NCBI RefSeq assembly: GCF_002930105.1
Contig: NZ_PJRN01000015.1
Location: forward strand, 47,042 to 111,041
Direction: 5' to 3'
Length of the DNA: 64,000 nucleotides
DNA from: Billgrantia saliphila
GTDB taxonomy: Bacteria; Pseudomonadota; Gammaproteobacteria; Pseudomonadales; Halomonadaceae
The position numbers and the translations under genes are program-made. Shown here piece by piece: positions 52,887-62,407 of the stretch (position 1 is the stretch's first letter; every line of letters starts with the position of its first letter). The notes below the pieces were generated by a model. The model ran no database searches. It was not told the DNA's origin and saw only the letters and a program-made list of their open reading frames with translations.

Positions 52887-52901
52887 TGGATACAGTATAC
52901 C
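52887..52901. promoter_or_regulatory. GTATAC-type operator of the divergent TRAP operons
   Basis: TGGATACAGTATACC, 30 bases before the racemase-like gene. It combines a TGGATAC half-site with GTATAC. Confidence 0.5.
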
Positions 52902-52930
52902 GAATACCAAAAACAACTCGGAGTCACCCC

Positions 52931-53668
52931 ATGGAACGTACGCTGATCGGCATGCTGACGCCGTCTTCCAATACCGTGTTGGAGCCCTTCACCGCAGCCC
53001 TCCTGCGCGATCTCTTTCCCAACGTCACCGCCCACTTCCAGCGCTTTACCGTCCGCGAGATTTCCATGCGCGACGACGCTCTGGCTCAGTTCGATTCCGC
53101 GCCCCTGCTGGCGGCGGCGGGGCTACTCAACGATGCGCGCATGGATGTCATCGCCTGGAGCGGCACCTCGGCCAGCTGGCTGGGTTTCGAGACCGATCGC
53201 AGGCTGTGTGCGGCCATCACCGAGGCCACTGGAGTGCCGGCCACCACCAGCGTGCTGGCCCTCAACGAAGTCTTGGCGCGTACCGGCGTGACGCGGCTGG
53301 GCCTGGTGACGCCTTACCTGGACGATATCCAATCGGCAATCGTCGCCAACTATGCCACTGAGGGGGTCGAGGTGATCGCAGAGCGTCACCTGGGTGACCG
53401 CGGCAACTTCTCCTTCTCCGAATACGACGAGACGACGCTGGCCGGGCTCGTGCGGGAAGTGGCCAAGGCCGAGCCCGAGGCCATCGCCATTCTTTGCACC
53501 AACCTGCGCGGGGCGGGAATCGTCCCGGCGCTGGAGCAGGAGATCGGCATTCCCATCTACGACTCGGTGAGCGTGACGGTGTGGAAGTCGTTGGCGCTGG
53601 CCGGGGTGGATCCCGCGCGAATCAACGGCTGGGGCCAGCTGTTCCAGGATCCGCGCTTAGGCGCGTGA
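52931..53668 (+). CDS. Maleate isomerase/arylmalonate decarboxylase-like protein with one catalytic cysteine
   Basis: This 245-residue Asp/Glu racemase-superfamily protein starts MERTLIGMLTPSSNTVLEP. Its first active-site loop reads AWSGTSASWLG, without cysteine, and the second reads AILCTNLRG with Cys189. This pattern (GTS loop, Tyr129 in VTPYLDD, a single late cysteine) resembles arylmalonate decarboxylase more than two-cysteine racemases or maleate isomerases. A GGAG site precedes the ATG. It is the first gene of the plus-strand TRAP-hydantoinase operon. Its substrate is unknown. Confidence 0.82.
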   Translation: MERTLIGMLTPSSNTVLEPFTAALLRDLFPNVTAHFQRFTVREISMRDDALAQFDSAPLLAAAGLLNDARMDVIAWSGTSASWLGFETDRRLCAAITEATGVPATTSVLALNEVLARTGVTRLGLVTPYLDDIQSAIVANYATEGVEVIAERHLGDRGNFSFSEYDETTLAGLVREVAKAEPEAIAILCTNLRGAGIVPALEQEIGIPIYDSVSVTVWKSLALAGVDPARINGWGQLFQDPRLGA

Positions 53669-53769
53669 GGCTCAGGATGCGCGCCTCGGCGCGCACGGAC
53701 AGGGACGACCGCATCGCAATGCAACGCATCGGCAACACCCACCAACAACAGCAATCACGAGGTGACACC

Positions 53770-54825
53770 ATGCCCCGCAAGGCAACCATCAAGACCCTGG
53801 CGCTGGGGGTTTCCCTGGCCAGCGTACTGGCCGGCGGTCTGGCCCAGGCCGAAACGACCCTGCGCGTGGTCGGCAATTTCTCCGGCAACAAGTTGCACGT
53901 GGACGAAGTGGAGCGTCCCTTCTTCGAAGCGCTCGGCGAGCGCGACGACATGACGGTGGTTTACAACACCATGGATGCCATCGGCGTGGAGGCGGCGGAT
54001 GCGCTGCGCAACCTCCGCTCCGGCGCCTTCGACGTGATGTCGGTGCAGATCGGCATGGCGTCCCGCGACGAGCCCTTCTTCGAAGGCATCGATCTGGCCG
54101 GCGTCTCGCCGGACCTGCACGCCCAGCGCGAGGCCGTCGACGCCGTGCGCGAGGCATTCGATGCCCGGTTGCAGTCCCGTTTCAACGCCAAGCTGATGAC
54201 GCTGTGGCCCTTCGGGCCGCAGATGATGTTCTGCAACGGCGACATCGACGACATCGGCGATCTCTCGGGAAAGAAGGTACGCGTCTTCACTCCGTCCATG
54301 TCGCGGCTGGTGGAAGGTCTCGGTGCCACCCCGGTCACGCTGCAGTTCAGCGAGGTCTACCTGGCGCTGCAGCGCGGCGTGGCCGACTGCGGCGTCACGG
54401 CGCCGTCCGCCGGCAACAACGGCAAGTGGCCCGAGGTGACCGATACCTTCGTGCCGCTGCCGCTCTCCTACTCGGTGCAGGGCCATTTCATGAACCTGGA
54501 CACCTGGAACCGCTTCGACGAAGCGCAGCAGCAGGCCTTGACGGAGGCCTTCGCGCGGCTCGAGGAGCAAATGTGGGAGCTGGCCTACGAGGTCAACGAC
54601 GATGCCATCGCCTGCAATACCGGCCAGTCGGAGTGTGCACGGCATGAAGCCTATGACATGACGCTGGTGGATATCGATTCCGAATCACGCGCGCTGGTTG
54701 AGTCGATCACCCAGGAAGCCGTTCTGCCCGTATGGGCCGAGAGCTGCAGCGCTCAGTACGACGGCTGCGTCGAGGTCTGGAACGAGACGGTGGGTCAGGC
54801 CGCGGGCATGTCCGTTTCCCAGTAA
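53770..54825 (+). CDS. TRAP substrate-binding protein (DctP), plus-strand system
   Basis: This 351-residue periplasmic protein has a signal peptide (TIKTLALGVSLASVLAGGLA, cleavage near AQAE). It contains DLSGKKVRVFTPSMSRLVEG with the conserved arginine and ALQRGVADCGVTAPSAGNNG. Several cysteines in the C-terminal half (CNTGQSECARHE, CSAQYDGC) suggest disulfides, unlike the binding protein of the minus-strand system. GAGGTG precedes the ATG. Confidence 0.88.
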   Translation: MPRKATIKTLALGVSLASVLAGGLAQAETTLRVVGNFSGNKLHVDEVERPFFEALGERDDMTVVYNTMDAIGVEAADALRNLRSGAFDVMSVQIGMASRDEPFFEGIDLAGVSPDLHAQREAVDAVREAFDARLQSRFNAKLMTLWPFGPQMMFCNGDIDDIGDLSGKKVRVFTPSMSRLVEGLGATPVTLQFSEVYLALQRGVADCGVTAPSAGNNGKWPEVTDTFVPLPLSYSVQGHFMNLDTWNRFDEAQQQALTEAFARLEEQMWELAYEVNDDAIACNTGQSECARHEAYDMTLVDIDSESRALVESITQEAVLPVWAESCSAQYDGCVEVWNETVGQAAGMSVSQ

Positions 54826-54880
54826 GCCACTGCCTCGCCCCGGCTGCCTGGGGGTAGCCGAGGCGACATGGAGAAATGCG

Positions 54881-55492
54881 ATGGTTACACCGCATCCTTA
54901 TCGGCTGGCCCGCGGGCTGGCTCATGGCGCCGCGATTGCCGCCGGCTATGCCGCGCTCGGATTGTCGTTGCTGATCACCTTCGAGGTGATCGCACGCAAG
55001 CTGTTCCACTTCTCCCTGCAGGGCGTCGATGAGATCGGCGGCTATGTATTGGCCATCGGCGTCTCGTTCAGCTTCGCCTACGCGTTGTTGCACCGCGCTC
55101 ATACCCGCGTCGATGTGCTGCTGACTCGTTTGCCGCGGCTGCTGCAGGCGCCGCTCAATGTCGTCGCGATTACAATGTTGGCAGCTTTCTCCTCCTTCAT
55201 GCTGTGGCGCGCCATCGAGACGCTCGAGGAGACGCTGGAATTCGGCAGTCTTGCCAGCACGCCGCTGCAGACGCCGCTGTGGATTCCGCAGAGCCTGTGG
55301 GTAGTGGGGCTCGGGGTATTCTGTGTGCTGACCCTGCTGCTGGCCTTTCGCGCGCTGGTCCTGCTGGTCACCGGTCAACTGGCCGCGCTGGATCGGGAGT
55401 ACGGACCGCGCTCTACCGACGACGAACTGAGCGAGGCTCGCAAGGACTACGGCAACGACATCACCGCCGAACCAGGGAGGGCCACGTCATGA
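54881..55492 (+). CDS. TRAP transporter small permease (DctQ), plus-strand system
   Basis: This 203-residue membrane protein has four helices and the DctQ-like SLQGVDEIGGYVLAIGVSFS segment, with a charged C-terminal tail. The ATG at MVTPHPYR follows GGAG. Its stop overlaps the dctM start (ATGA). Confidence 0.87.
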   Translation: MVTPHPYRLARGLAHGAAIAAGYAALGLSLLITFEVIARKLFHFSLQGVDEIGGYVLAIGVSFSFAYALLHRAHTRVDVLLTRLPRLLQAPLNVVAITMLAAFSSFMLWRAIETLEETLEFGSLASTPLQTPLWIPQSLWVVGLGVFCVLTLLLAFRALVLLVTGQLAALDREYGPRSTDDELSEARKDYGNDITAEPGRATS

Positions 55493-56790
55493 TCGGCGCC
55501 TTCGAGGTAATGATCGGCTTTCTCGTCATGCTGGGCATGATGGCGGTCGGCATTCACGTCGCCGTGGCGATCTTCACCGTCGCCACCCTGGGCACCCTGA
55601 TATATCTGAGTACGCCGTTGCTCTTCTCATTCGGCGACACGCTGTGGGGAACGCTCAACGACTTCATCCTGACGGCCATTCCGCTGTTCATCCTGCTCGG
55701 TGAGCTGCTCCTGCGCAGCGGTATCACCGAGCGCATGTACAGCGCCTTGTCCATATGGCTCGATCGCCTGCCCGGTGGCCTGCTGCATACCAATATTGGC
55801 GCCTCTTCGGTATTCGCCGCCATGTCCGGCTCCTCGGTGGCGACGGCCGCGACCATCGGTACGGTGGCGCTACCAGCCTTCGCCGAGCGCGGCTACAGCG
55901 AGCGACTGGCACTGGGCACCCTGGCCGCCGGGGCGACGCTGGGCATCCTGATCCCGCCGAGCATCAACATGATCATCTACGGCGCGATCACCAATACCTC
56001 GATCGGCAAGCTGTTCATCGCCGGGATCCTGCCGGGGCTGGCGCTGGCCGGGGCCTTCATGCTCACCATCATGGCCTTTGCCTTGCTGAGGCCCGGCGTG
56101 GTGGGGAAGGCCTCCGAGCGGGCTTCACTTCGTGAGCGCCTGGCTTCGCTGGTGGACCTGCTGCCGCCGGCGTTCGTCTTCGCGATCGTCATCGGCAGCA
56201 TCTACAGCGGCTGGGCCACGCCCACCGAGGCGGCTGCCTTGGGGGTGGTCGCCGCCCTGGGTCTCGCCGCATGGAATCGCAAGCTGACCTTCCGGATGCT
56301 GCACGAGTGCTTCCTCTCCATGGCTCGCACCACGGCCATGATCATGTTGATCATCGTGGCGGCCTTCTTCCTCAACTACGTTGTCGGCATCCTGGGCATT
56401 CCCACCACCCTGACCCGCTGGGTGGCCGACCTGGGTCTCACGCCCTTTGGGTTGATCCTGGCGCTGGTGGTCTTCTACCTGGTGCTGGGCTGCTTCCTCG
56501 AGACCCTGTCGATGATGATCGCCACCGTACCGATCGTGGTGCCCATGGTCGTCCAGTTCGGCTTCGACCCGGTGTGGTTCGGCATCTTCCTCGTGGTGAT
56601 GATGGAAATCTCGCTGATCACCCCGCCCATCGGCATGAACCTCTACGTGGTGCAAGGCGTGCGCGGGCGCGGCTCCATCACCGACGTGATGGTCGGTAGC
56701 CTGCCGTTCCTGGCCATCATGCTGCTGTTCGTGCTGTTGATCATTCTCTGGCCCGGCCTGGTGCTCTGGCTTCCCGAAGCCATGGGCTGA
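55489..56790 (+). CDS. TRAP transporter large permease (DctM), plus-strand system
   Basis: This 433-residue membrane protein has about twelve segments and the motifs AIPLFILLGELLLRSGITER, GSSVATAATIGTVALP and ITPPIGMNLYVVQGVRGRG. It couples uptake to an ion gradient. It overlaps dctQ by four bases and is followed after 28 bases by a hydantoinase gene, so the imported compound is probably a substrate of that enzyme or of the first gene. Confidence 0.92.
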   Translation: MIGAFEVMIGFLVMLGMMAVGIHVAVAIFTVATLGTLIYLSTPLLFSFGDTLWGTLNDFILTAIPLFILLGELLLRSGITERMYSALSIWLDRLPGGLLHTNIGASSVFAAMSGSSVATAATIGTVALPAFAERGYSERLALGTLAAGATLGILIPPSINMIIYGAITNTSIGKLFIAGILPGLALAGAFMLTIMAFALLRPGVVGKASERASLRERLASLVDLLPPAFVFAIVIGSIYSGWATPTEAAALGVVAALGLAAWNRKLTFRMLHECFLSMARTTAMIMLIIVAAFFLNYVVGILGIPTTLTRWVADLGLTPFGLILALVVFYLVLGCFLETLSMMIATVPIVVPMVVQFGFDPVWFGIFLVVMMEISLITPPIGMNLYVVQGVRGRGSITDVMVGSLPFLAIMLLFVLLIILWPGLVLWLPEAMG

Positions 56791-56818
56791 CCCCGGCGAC
56801 AACCACAAGGTATGTGAC

Positions 56819-58249
56819 ATGACACGCTTCGATACCCTGATCAAGAACGGTCGCATCATCACCGCGGCCGACAGCTACGACGCCGATATCGGCATCAAGG
56901 GTGGGTGCATCGTCGCCCTGGGGCAGGGCCTGGAGGGGGCCGACGAGGTCATCGACGCCCAGGGGTTATGGGTGATGCCGGGGGGCATCGATGCTCATTG
57001 CCACCTGGATCAGCCCCTCGGCGACGGCGCGGTGATGGCCGACGACTTCCTGACCGGCACCCGTTCGGCGGCATGCGGCGGCACTACCACGGTGATTCCC
57101 TTCGCCGCGCAGCAGAAGGGCCAGAGCCTGCGCGCCGCGGTGGAGGATTACCACCGGCGCAGCGACGGGAAGGCGATGGTGGATTACGCCTTCCACATGA
57201 TCGTGACCGACCCTACCGAGACGGTGCTCAAGGAGGAGCTGCCGGCCCTGATCCAGGAGGGCTACAGCTCGTTCAAGATCTACCTGACCTACGACGACCT
57301 CAAGCTCAACGATCGCGAGGTGCTCGAGGTGCTGGCCATGGCGCGTCGCGAGGGCGGCATGGTGATGGTGCATGCGGAGAACGCCGACTGCATCGCCTAT
57401 CTAACCGAACTGCTCGAGGCCCAGGGCAAGACGGCGCCGTACTTTCATAGCGAGGCTCACTCGGCGATCGCCGAGCGCGAGGCGACCCACCGCGCCATTT
57501 CCCTGGCCGAGCTGATCGATGTGCCGATCCTGATCGTGCACGTCTCCGGCCCCGAGGCCATCGAGCAGATCCGCTGGGCTCAGGGGCGCGGCCTGCGAGT
57601 CTATGGCGAGACGTGCCCCCAGTACCTGATGCTGACCGCTGCCGACCTGGACCAGGAGGGCTTCGAAGGGGCCAAGTGCGTGTGCAGCCCGCCACCGCGA
57701 GACGAGCGGGCGCAGGAGGCGGTCTGGCAGGCGCTGGAGAACGGCGTCTTTCAGGTCTTCTCCTCCGATCACGCTCCCTTTCGCTACGACGACCCGCAGG
57801 GCAAGAAGCTGCACGGTGAGGATGCCGCCTTCCACCATGTTCCCAACGGCATACCGGGGCTGGAAACGCGCCTTACGATCCTGTTCTCGGAGGGGGTCGT
57901 TAAGCAGCGCATCGACGCCACCCGCTTCGTGGCGCTCACCTCCACCAACCCGGCCAAGATCTACGGTCTTTACCCGCGCAAGGGCACCATCGCCATCGGC
58001 AGCGATGCCGACCTGACCCTGTGGGACAGCGAAGCGAAGATGACGGTGCGCAACGAAGCCTTGCACCACGCAGTGGATTACACCCCTTATGAGGGGATGG
58101 AGCTCACCGGCCGCCCGGTGCTGACCCTATGCCGGGGCCGGGTGGTATCACGTGGCGGCGAACCCATGGTGGACGTGGGGTACGGTCGCTTCCTCAAGTG
58201 CGACAAGCCGCAGCCCGCCAGGCCACGCGGCTCAGCCAAGGGGTTCTGA
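56819..58249 (+). CDS. hydA: Dihydropyrimidinase/D-hydantoinase
   Basis: This 476-residue amidohydrolase opens cyclic imides such as dihydrouracil or 5-substituted hydantoins. Metal ligands are His60 and His62 (GGIDAHCHLDQP), the carboxylated lysine Lys153 (SSFKIYLTY), later histidines in MVHAEN and LIVHVSG, and the aspartate in FSSDHAPF. No carbamoylase or beta-ureidopropionase accompanies it. It is the last gene of the plus-strand TRAP operon, before a terminator. Confidence 0.9.
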   Translation: MTRFDTLIKNGRIITAADSYDADIGIKGGCIVALGQGLEGADEVIDAQGLWVMPGGIDAHCHLDQPLGDGAVMADDFLTGTRSAACGGTTTVIPFAAQQKGQSLRAAVEDYHRRSDGKAMVDYAFHMIVTDPTETVLKEELPALIQEGYSSFKIYLTYDDLKLNDREVLEVLAMARREGGMVMVHAENADCIAYLTELLEAQGKTAPYFHSEAHSAIAEREATHRAISLAELIDVPILIVHVSGPEAIEQIRWAQGRGLRVYGETCPQYLMLTAADLDQEGFEGAKCVCSPPPRDERAQEAVWQALENGVFQVFSSDHAPFRYDDPQGKKLHGEDAAFHHVPNGIPGLETRLTILFSEGVVKQRIDATRFVALTSTNPAKIYGLYPRKGTIAIGSDADLTLWDSEAKMTVRNEALHHAVDYTPYEGMELTGRPVLTLCRGRVVSRGGEPMVDVGYGRFLKCDKPQPARPRGSAKGF

Positions 58250-58350
58250 CTTCATTGCCACCGGTACGGTGTGACGCCGAAGCTGCCCCGGCAACGGGCA
58301 TCGCTGCGCTTCATGAGTCTCTCCTAGCCGGCTAGTGGGGTTTTCATTAG

Positions 58351-58381
58351 GCCAAGCTGTTAATTCGGCTTGGCTTTTTTG
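58351..58381 (+). terminator. Intrinsic terminator after hydantoinase gene
   Basis: GCCAAGC and GCTTGGC with a ten-base loop, followed by TTTTTTG. Confidence 0.9.
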
Positions 58382-58450
58382 TCTCCTTTGAATTGTTTGA
58401 AAATACTTTCCATAAAATATTGACGCAGCGCGTGCCGACTTCTAATCTCG

Positions 58451-58456
58451 GTATAC
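58451..58456. promoter_or_regulatory. GTATAC-type operator before gcl
   Basis: GTATAC within CTCGGTATACAGAAAT, 51 bases before the gcl start. It links glyoxylate carboligase to the purine regulon. Confidence 0.55.
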
Positions 58457-58506
58457 AGAAATATTTTCCAAAAACAATCTGGTCGCCACTCACGGGAGGA
58501 ACCGTC

Positions 58507-60282
<1,776 letters not shown>

Positions 60283-60360
60283 GCAAGAGCGTCGCGGCAA
60301 CACTGGGGATGGTGTCGCGACGCTATTAGATCGCCACAGCACAAGCATAAGGAGACCCAA

Positions 60361-61131
60361 ATGCCCAAGTTCGCCGCCAACCTCAGCATGCTGTTCACCG
60401 AGGAGGATTTCCTCGACCGCTTCAAGGCCGCCGCCGACGCGGGCTTCAAGGGGGTGGAGTATCTTTTTCCCTACGATTACTCAGCCGTCGAACTCAAGGC
60501 GCGGCTCGACGAGCATGGCCTGACCCAGGTGCTACACAACCTGCCGGCCGGCGACTGGGGCGCCGGCGAGCGCGGCATCGCCTGTCATCCGGATCGCGTC
60601 GAGGAGTTCCGCGCCGGCGTCGACAAGGCCATCGACTACGCTACCGTGCTCGGCTGCAAGCAGGTCAACTGCCTGGCCGGCATCCAGCCCCAAGGCGTGA
60701 GCCTGGAGCAGGCGCGCCGCACCCTGGTGGAGAACCTGCGCTATGCTGCCGACAAGCTCGAGGCCGCCGGCATCCTGCTGCTGGCCGAGCCGGTCAACAC
60801 TCGCGACATTCCCGGGTTCTTCCTCAATCGCACCGAGCAGGCGCTGTCGATCTTCGACGAGGTGGGCAGTGCCAACTTGAAACTGCAGTACGACATCTAC
60901 CATATGCAGATCATGGAGGGCGACCTGGCGCCGACCATCGAGAAGCACCTGGATCGTATCGCCCACGTGCAGTTGGCCGACAACCCCGGCCGCCACGAGC
61001 CGGGCAGCGGCGAGATCAATTACCCGTTCCTGTTCGCCCATCTCGATCGGCTGGGCTACGACGGCTGGATCGGTTGCGAGTACAAGCCGGCCACGACAAC
61101 GAAAGAAGGGCTGGGCTGGCTGGATCGGTGA
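60361..61131 (+). CDS. hyi: Hydroxypyruvate isomerase
   Basis: This 256-residue xylose-isomerase-like TIM barrel (E. coli Hyi 258) interconverts hydroxypyruvate and tartronate semialdehyde. Family regions are MPKFAANLSMLFTE, LLAEPVNTRDIPGFFL with the metal-binding glutamate, and HVQLADNPGRHEPGSGEINY. It lies 78 bases after gcl in the common gcl-hyi-glxR order. Confidence 0.95.
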   Translation: MPKFAANLSMLFTEEDFLDRFKAAADAGFKGVEYLFPYDYSAVELKARLDEHGLTQVLHNLPAGDWGAGERGIACHPDRVEEFRAGVDKAIDYATVLGCKQVNCLAGIQPQGVSLEQARRTLVENLRYAADKLEAAGILLLAEPVNTRDIPGFFLNRTEQALSIFDEVGSANLKLQYDIYHMQIMEGDLAPTIEKHLDRIAHVQLADNPGRHEPGSGEINYPFLFAHLDRLGYDGWIGCEYKPATTTKEGLGWLDR

Positions 61132-61164
61132 AACGCTGTTGCGCTCGGCATCTCGGCCGCCGGC

Positions 61165-61190
61165 GGTGCTCGCAATCCTCATTGAGCACC
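61165..61190. repeat. Hairpin in the hyi-glxR gap
   Basis: GGTGCTC and GAGCACC enclose a 12-base loop in the 168-base gap. It has no T-run and is possibly an mRNA-stabilising or processing structure. Confidence 0.35.
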
Positions 61191-61299
61191 CAGTCAACTC
61201 CGGTTGCTGCGCGCAGGCGGCGGTCGACCTGCCTTCGCTCACGACGCGTTTCAGAATGTTTGCCAACGATCACAAAGACAAGCTGAAAGGAGAAGCATC

Positions 61300-62184
61300 A
61301 TGAGCAAGATCGGTTTCATTGGCCTTGGCATCATGGGCCGTCCCATGGCGGGGCATCTGCTGGATGCCGGCCACGAACTCGTCACCGTCAAGCGCGGCAC
61401 GCTGGACGCCACCCTGGCCGAGAAGGGCATGCGCGAGCTCGACAGCCCCCGCGCCGTGGCCGAGCAGGCCGAGGTGGTCATCACCATGGTGCCGGATACT
61501 CCCGATGTGGAGCAGGTGCTGTTCGGCGAGGGCGGCGTCGCCGAGGGGCTCAAGCCGGGCACCCTGGTCATCGATATGAGCTCCATCGCCCCCATTGCCA
61601 CCCAGGGCTTCGCCAAGCGCATCCATGAGGCCGGCGGCGAATATGTCGACGCGCCGGTTTCGGGGGGCGAGGGCGGCGCCATCAACGCAGCACTGACCAT
61701 CATGGTGGGGGCCACCGAGGAGGGCTTCTCCCGTGCCAAGCCGCTTCTCGAGGTGATGGGCAAGACCATTACCCATATCGGCGGGCACGGTGCCGGCCAG
61801 ACCTGCAAGGTAGCCAACCAGATCGTCGTCGCGCTGACCATCGAGGCGGTGGCCGAGGGGCTGTTGTTCGCCTCGAAGGCGGGCGCCGACGTGGCCAAGG
61901 TGCGCGAATCGCTGCTCGGCGGCCTGGCCCAGTCGAAGATCCTCGACGTCCACGGCGAGCGCATGATCAAGCGTACCTTCGACCCGGGCTTCAAGATCCG
62001 GCTGCACCAGAAGGACCTCAACCTGGCGCTGGAGGGCGCGCGCAGCCTCAACCTGGCGCTGCCTGGCACAGCCAACGCCCAGCAGCTGTTCCAGGCCTGC
62101 GCCGCCCATGGCGGCGAGGACTGGGATCACGCCGGTATCCTGCGGGCGCTGGAGGCGCTGGCCGACCATGAGGTAGGGCGCTGA
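61300..62184 (+). CDS. glxR: Tartronate semialdehyde reductase (2-hydroxy-3-oxopropionate reductase)
   Basis: This 294-residue beta-hydroxyacid dehydrogenase reduces tartronate semialdehyde to D-glycerate. It has the Rossmann motif GFIGLGIMGRPMAGHL, the substrate-binding VDAPVSGGEGGAINA and the catalytic lysine Lys170 (TCKVANQIVV). AAGGAGAAG precedes the ATG. Confidence 0.95.
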   Translation: MSKIGFIGLGIMGRPMAGHLLDAGHELVTVKRGTLDATLAEKGMRELDSPRAVAEQAEVVITMVPDTPDVEQVLFGEGGVAEGLKPGTLVIDMSSIAPIATQGFAKRIHEAGGEYVDAPVSGGEGGAINAALTIMVGATEEGFSRAKPLLEVMGKTITHIGGHGAGQTCKVANQIVVALTIEAVAEGLLFASKAGADVAKVRESLLGGLAQSKILDVHGERMIKRTFDPGFKIRLHQKDLNLALEGARSLNLALPGTANAQQLFQACAAHGGEDWDHAGILRALEALADHEVGR

Positions 62185-62209
62185 TTCGTTATACGAGGAA
62201 GCGCCGTTC

Positions 62210-62352
62210 GGCCTGCCAGTCGCGCAGACGGTAGGCCGCGTTTCCCTCCTGGTGGGCGTCGGGTCGTCGTCCACCAACCGACCGCACCTCGTGCGGTCCT
62301 TGACCCGGCGGCGGGATCCCCGGCTGGACCCCGCCCGCCGTCGGGCTTTTTT
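62210..62352 (+). ncRNA. Candidate structured leader RNA ending in a terminator
   Basis: The gap before the glycerate kinase gene contains successive hairpins: GGTGG/CCACC (62251-62275), GACCGCAC-CTC-GTGCGGTC (62280-62298), and GCCCG-CCGT-CGGGC followed by TTTTTT (62333-62352). The last is a good intrinsic terminator. The whole could be a regulated leader, a small RNA, or simply the operon terminator with neighbouring stems. I recognise no known riboswitch. Confidence 0.4.
62333..62352 (+). terminator. Intrinsic terminator between glxR and glycerate kinase
   Basis: GCCCG and CGGGC with loop CCGT, then six T residues. It could end the gcl operon or attenuate transcription into the glycerate kinase gene. 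Confidence 0.75.
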
Positions 62353-62407
62353 CTCACCTTCCCGGCTGTTACCGTCGAAGATTGTCGCCCTGCGAGGTGT
62401 GCCCAAG

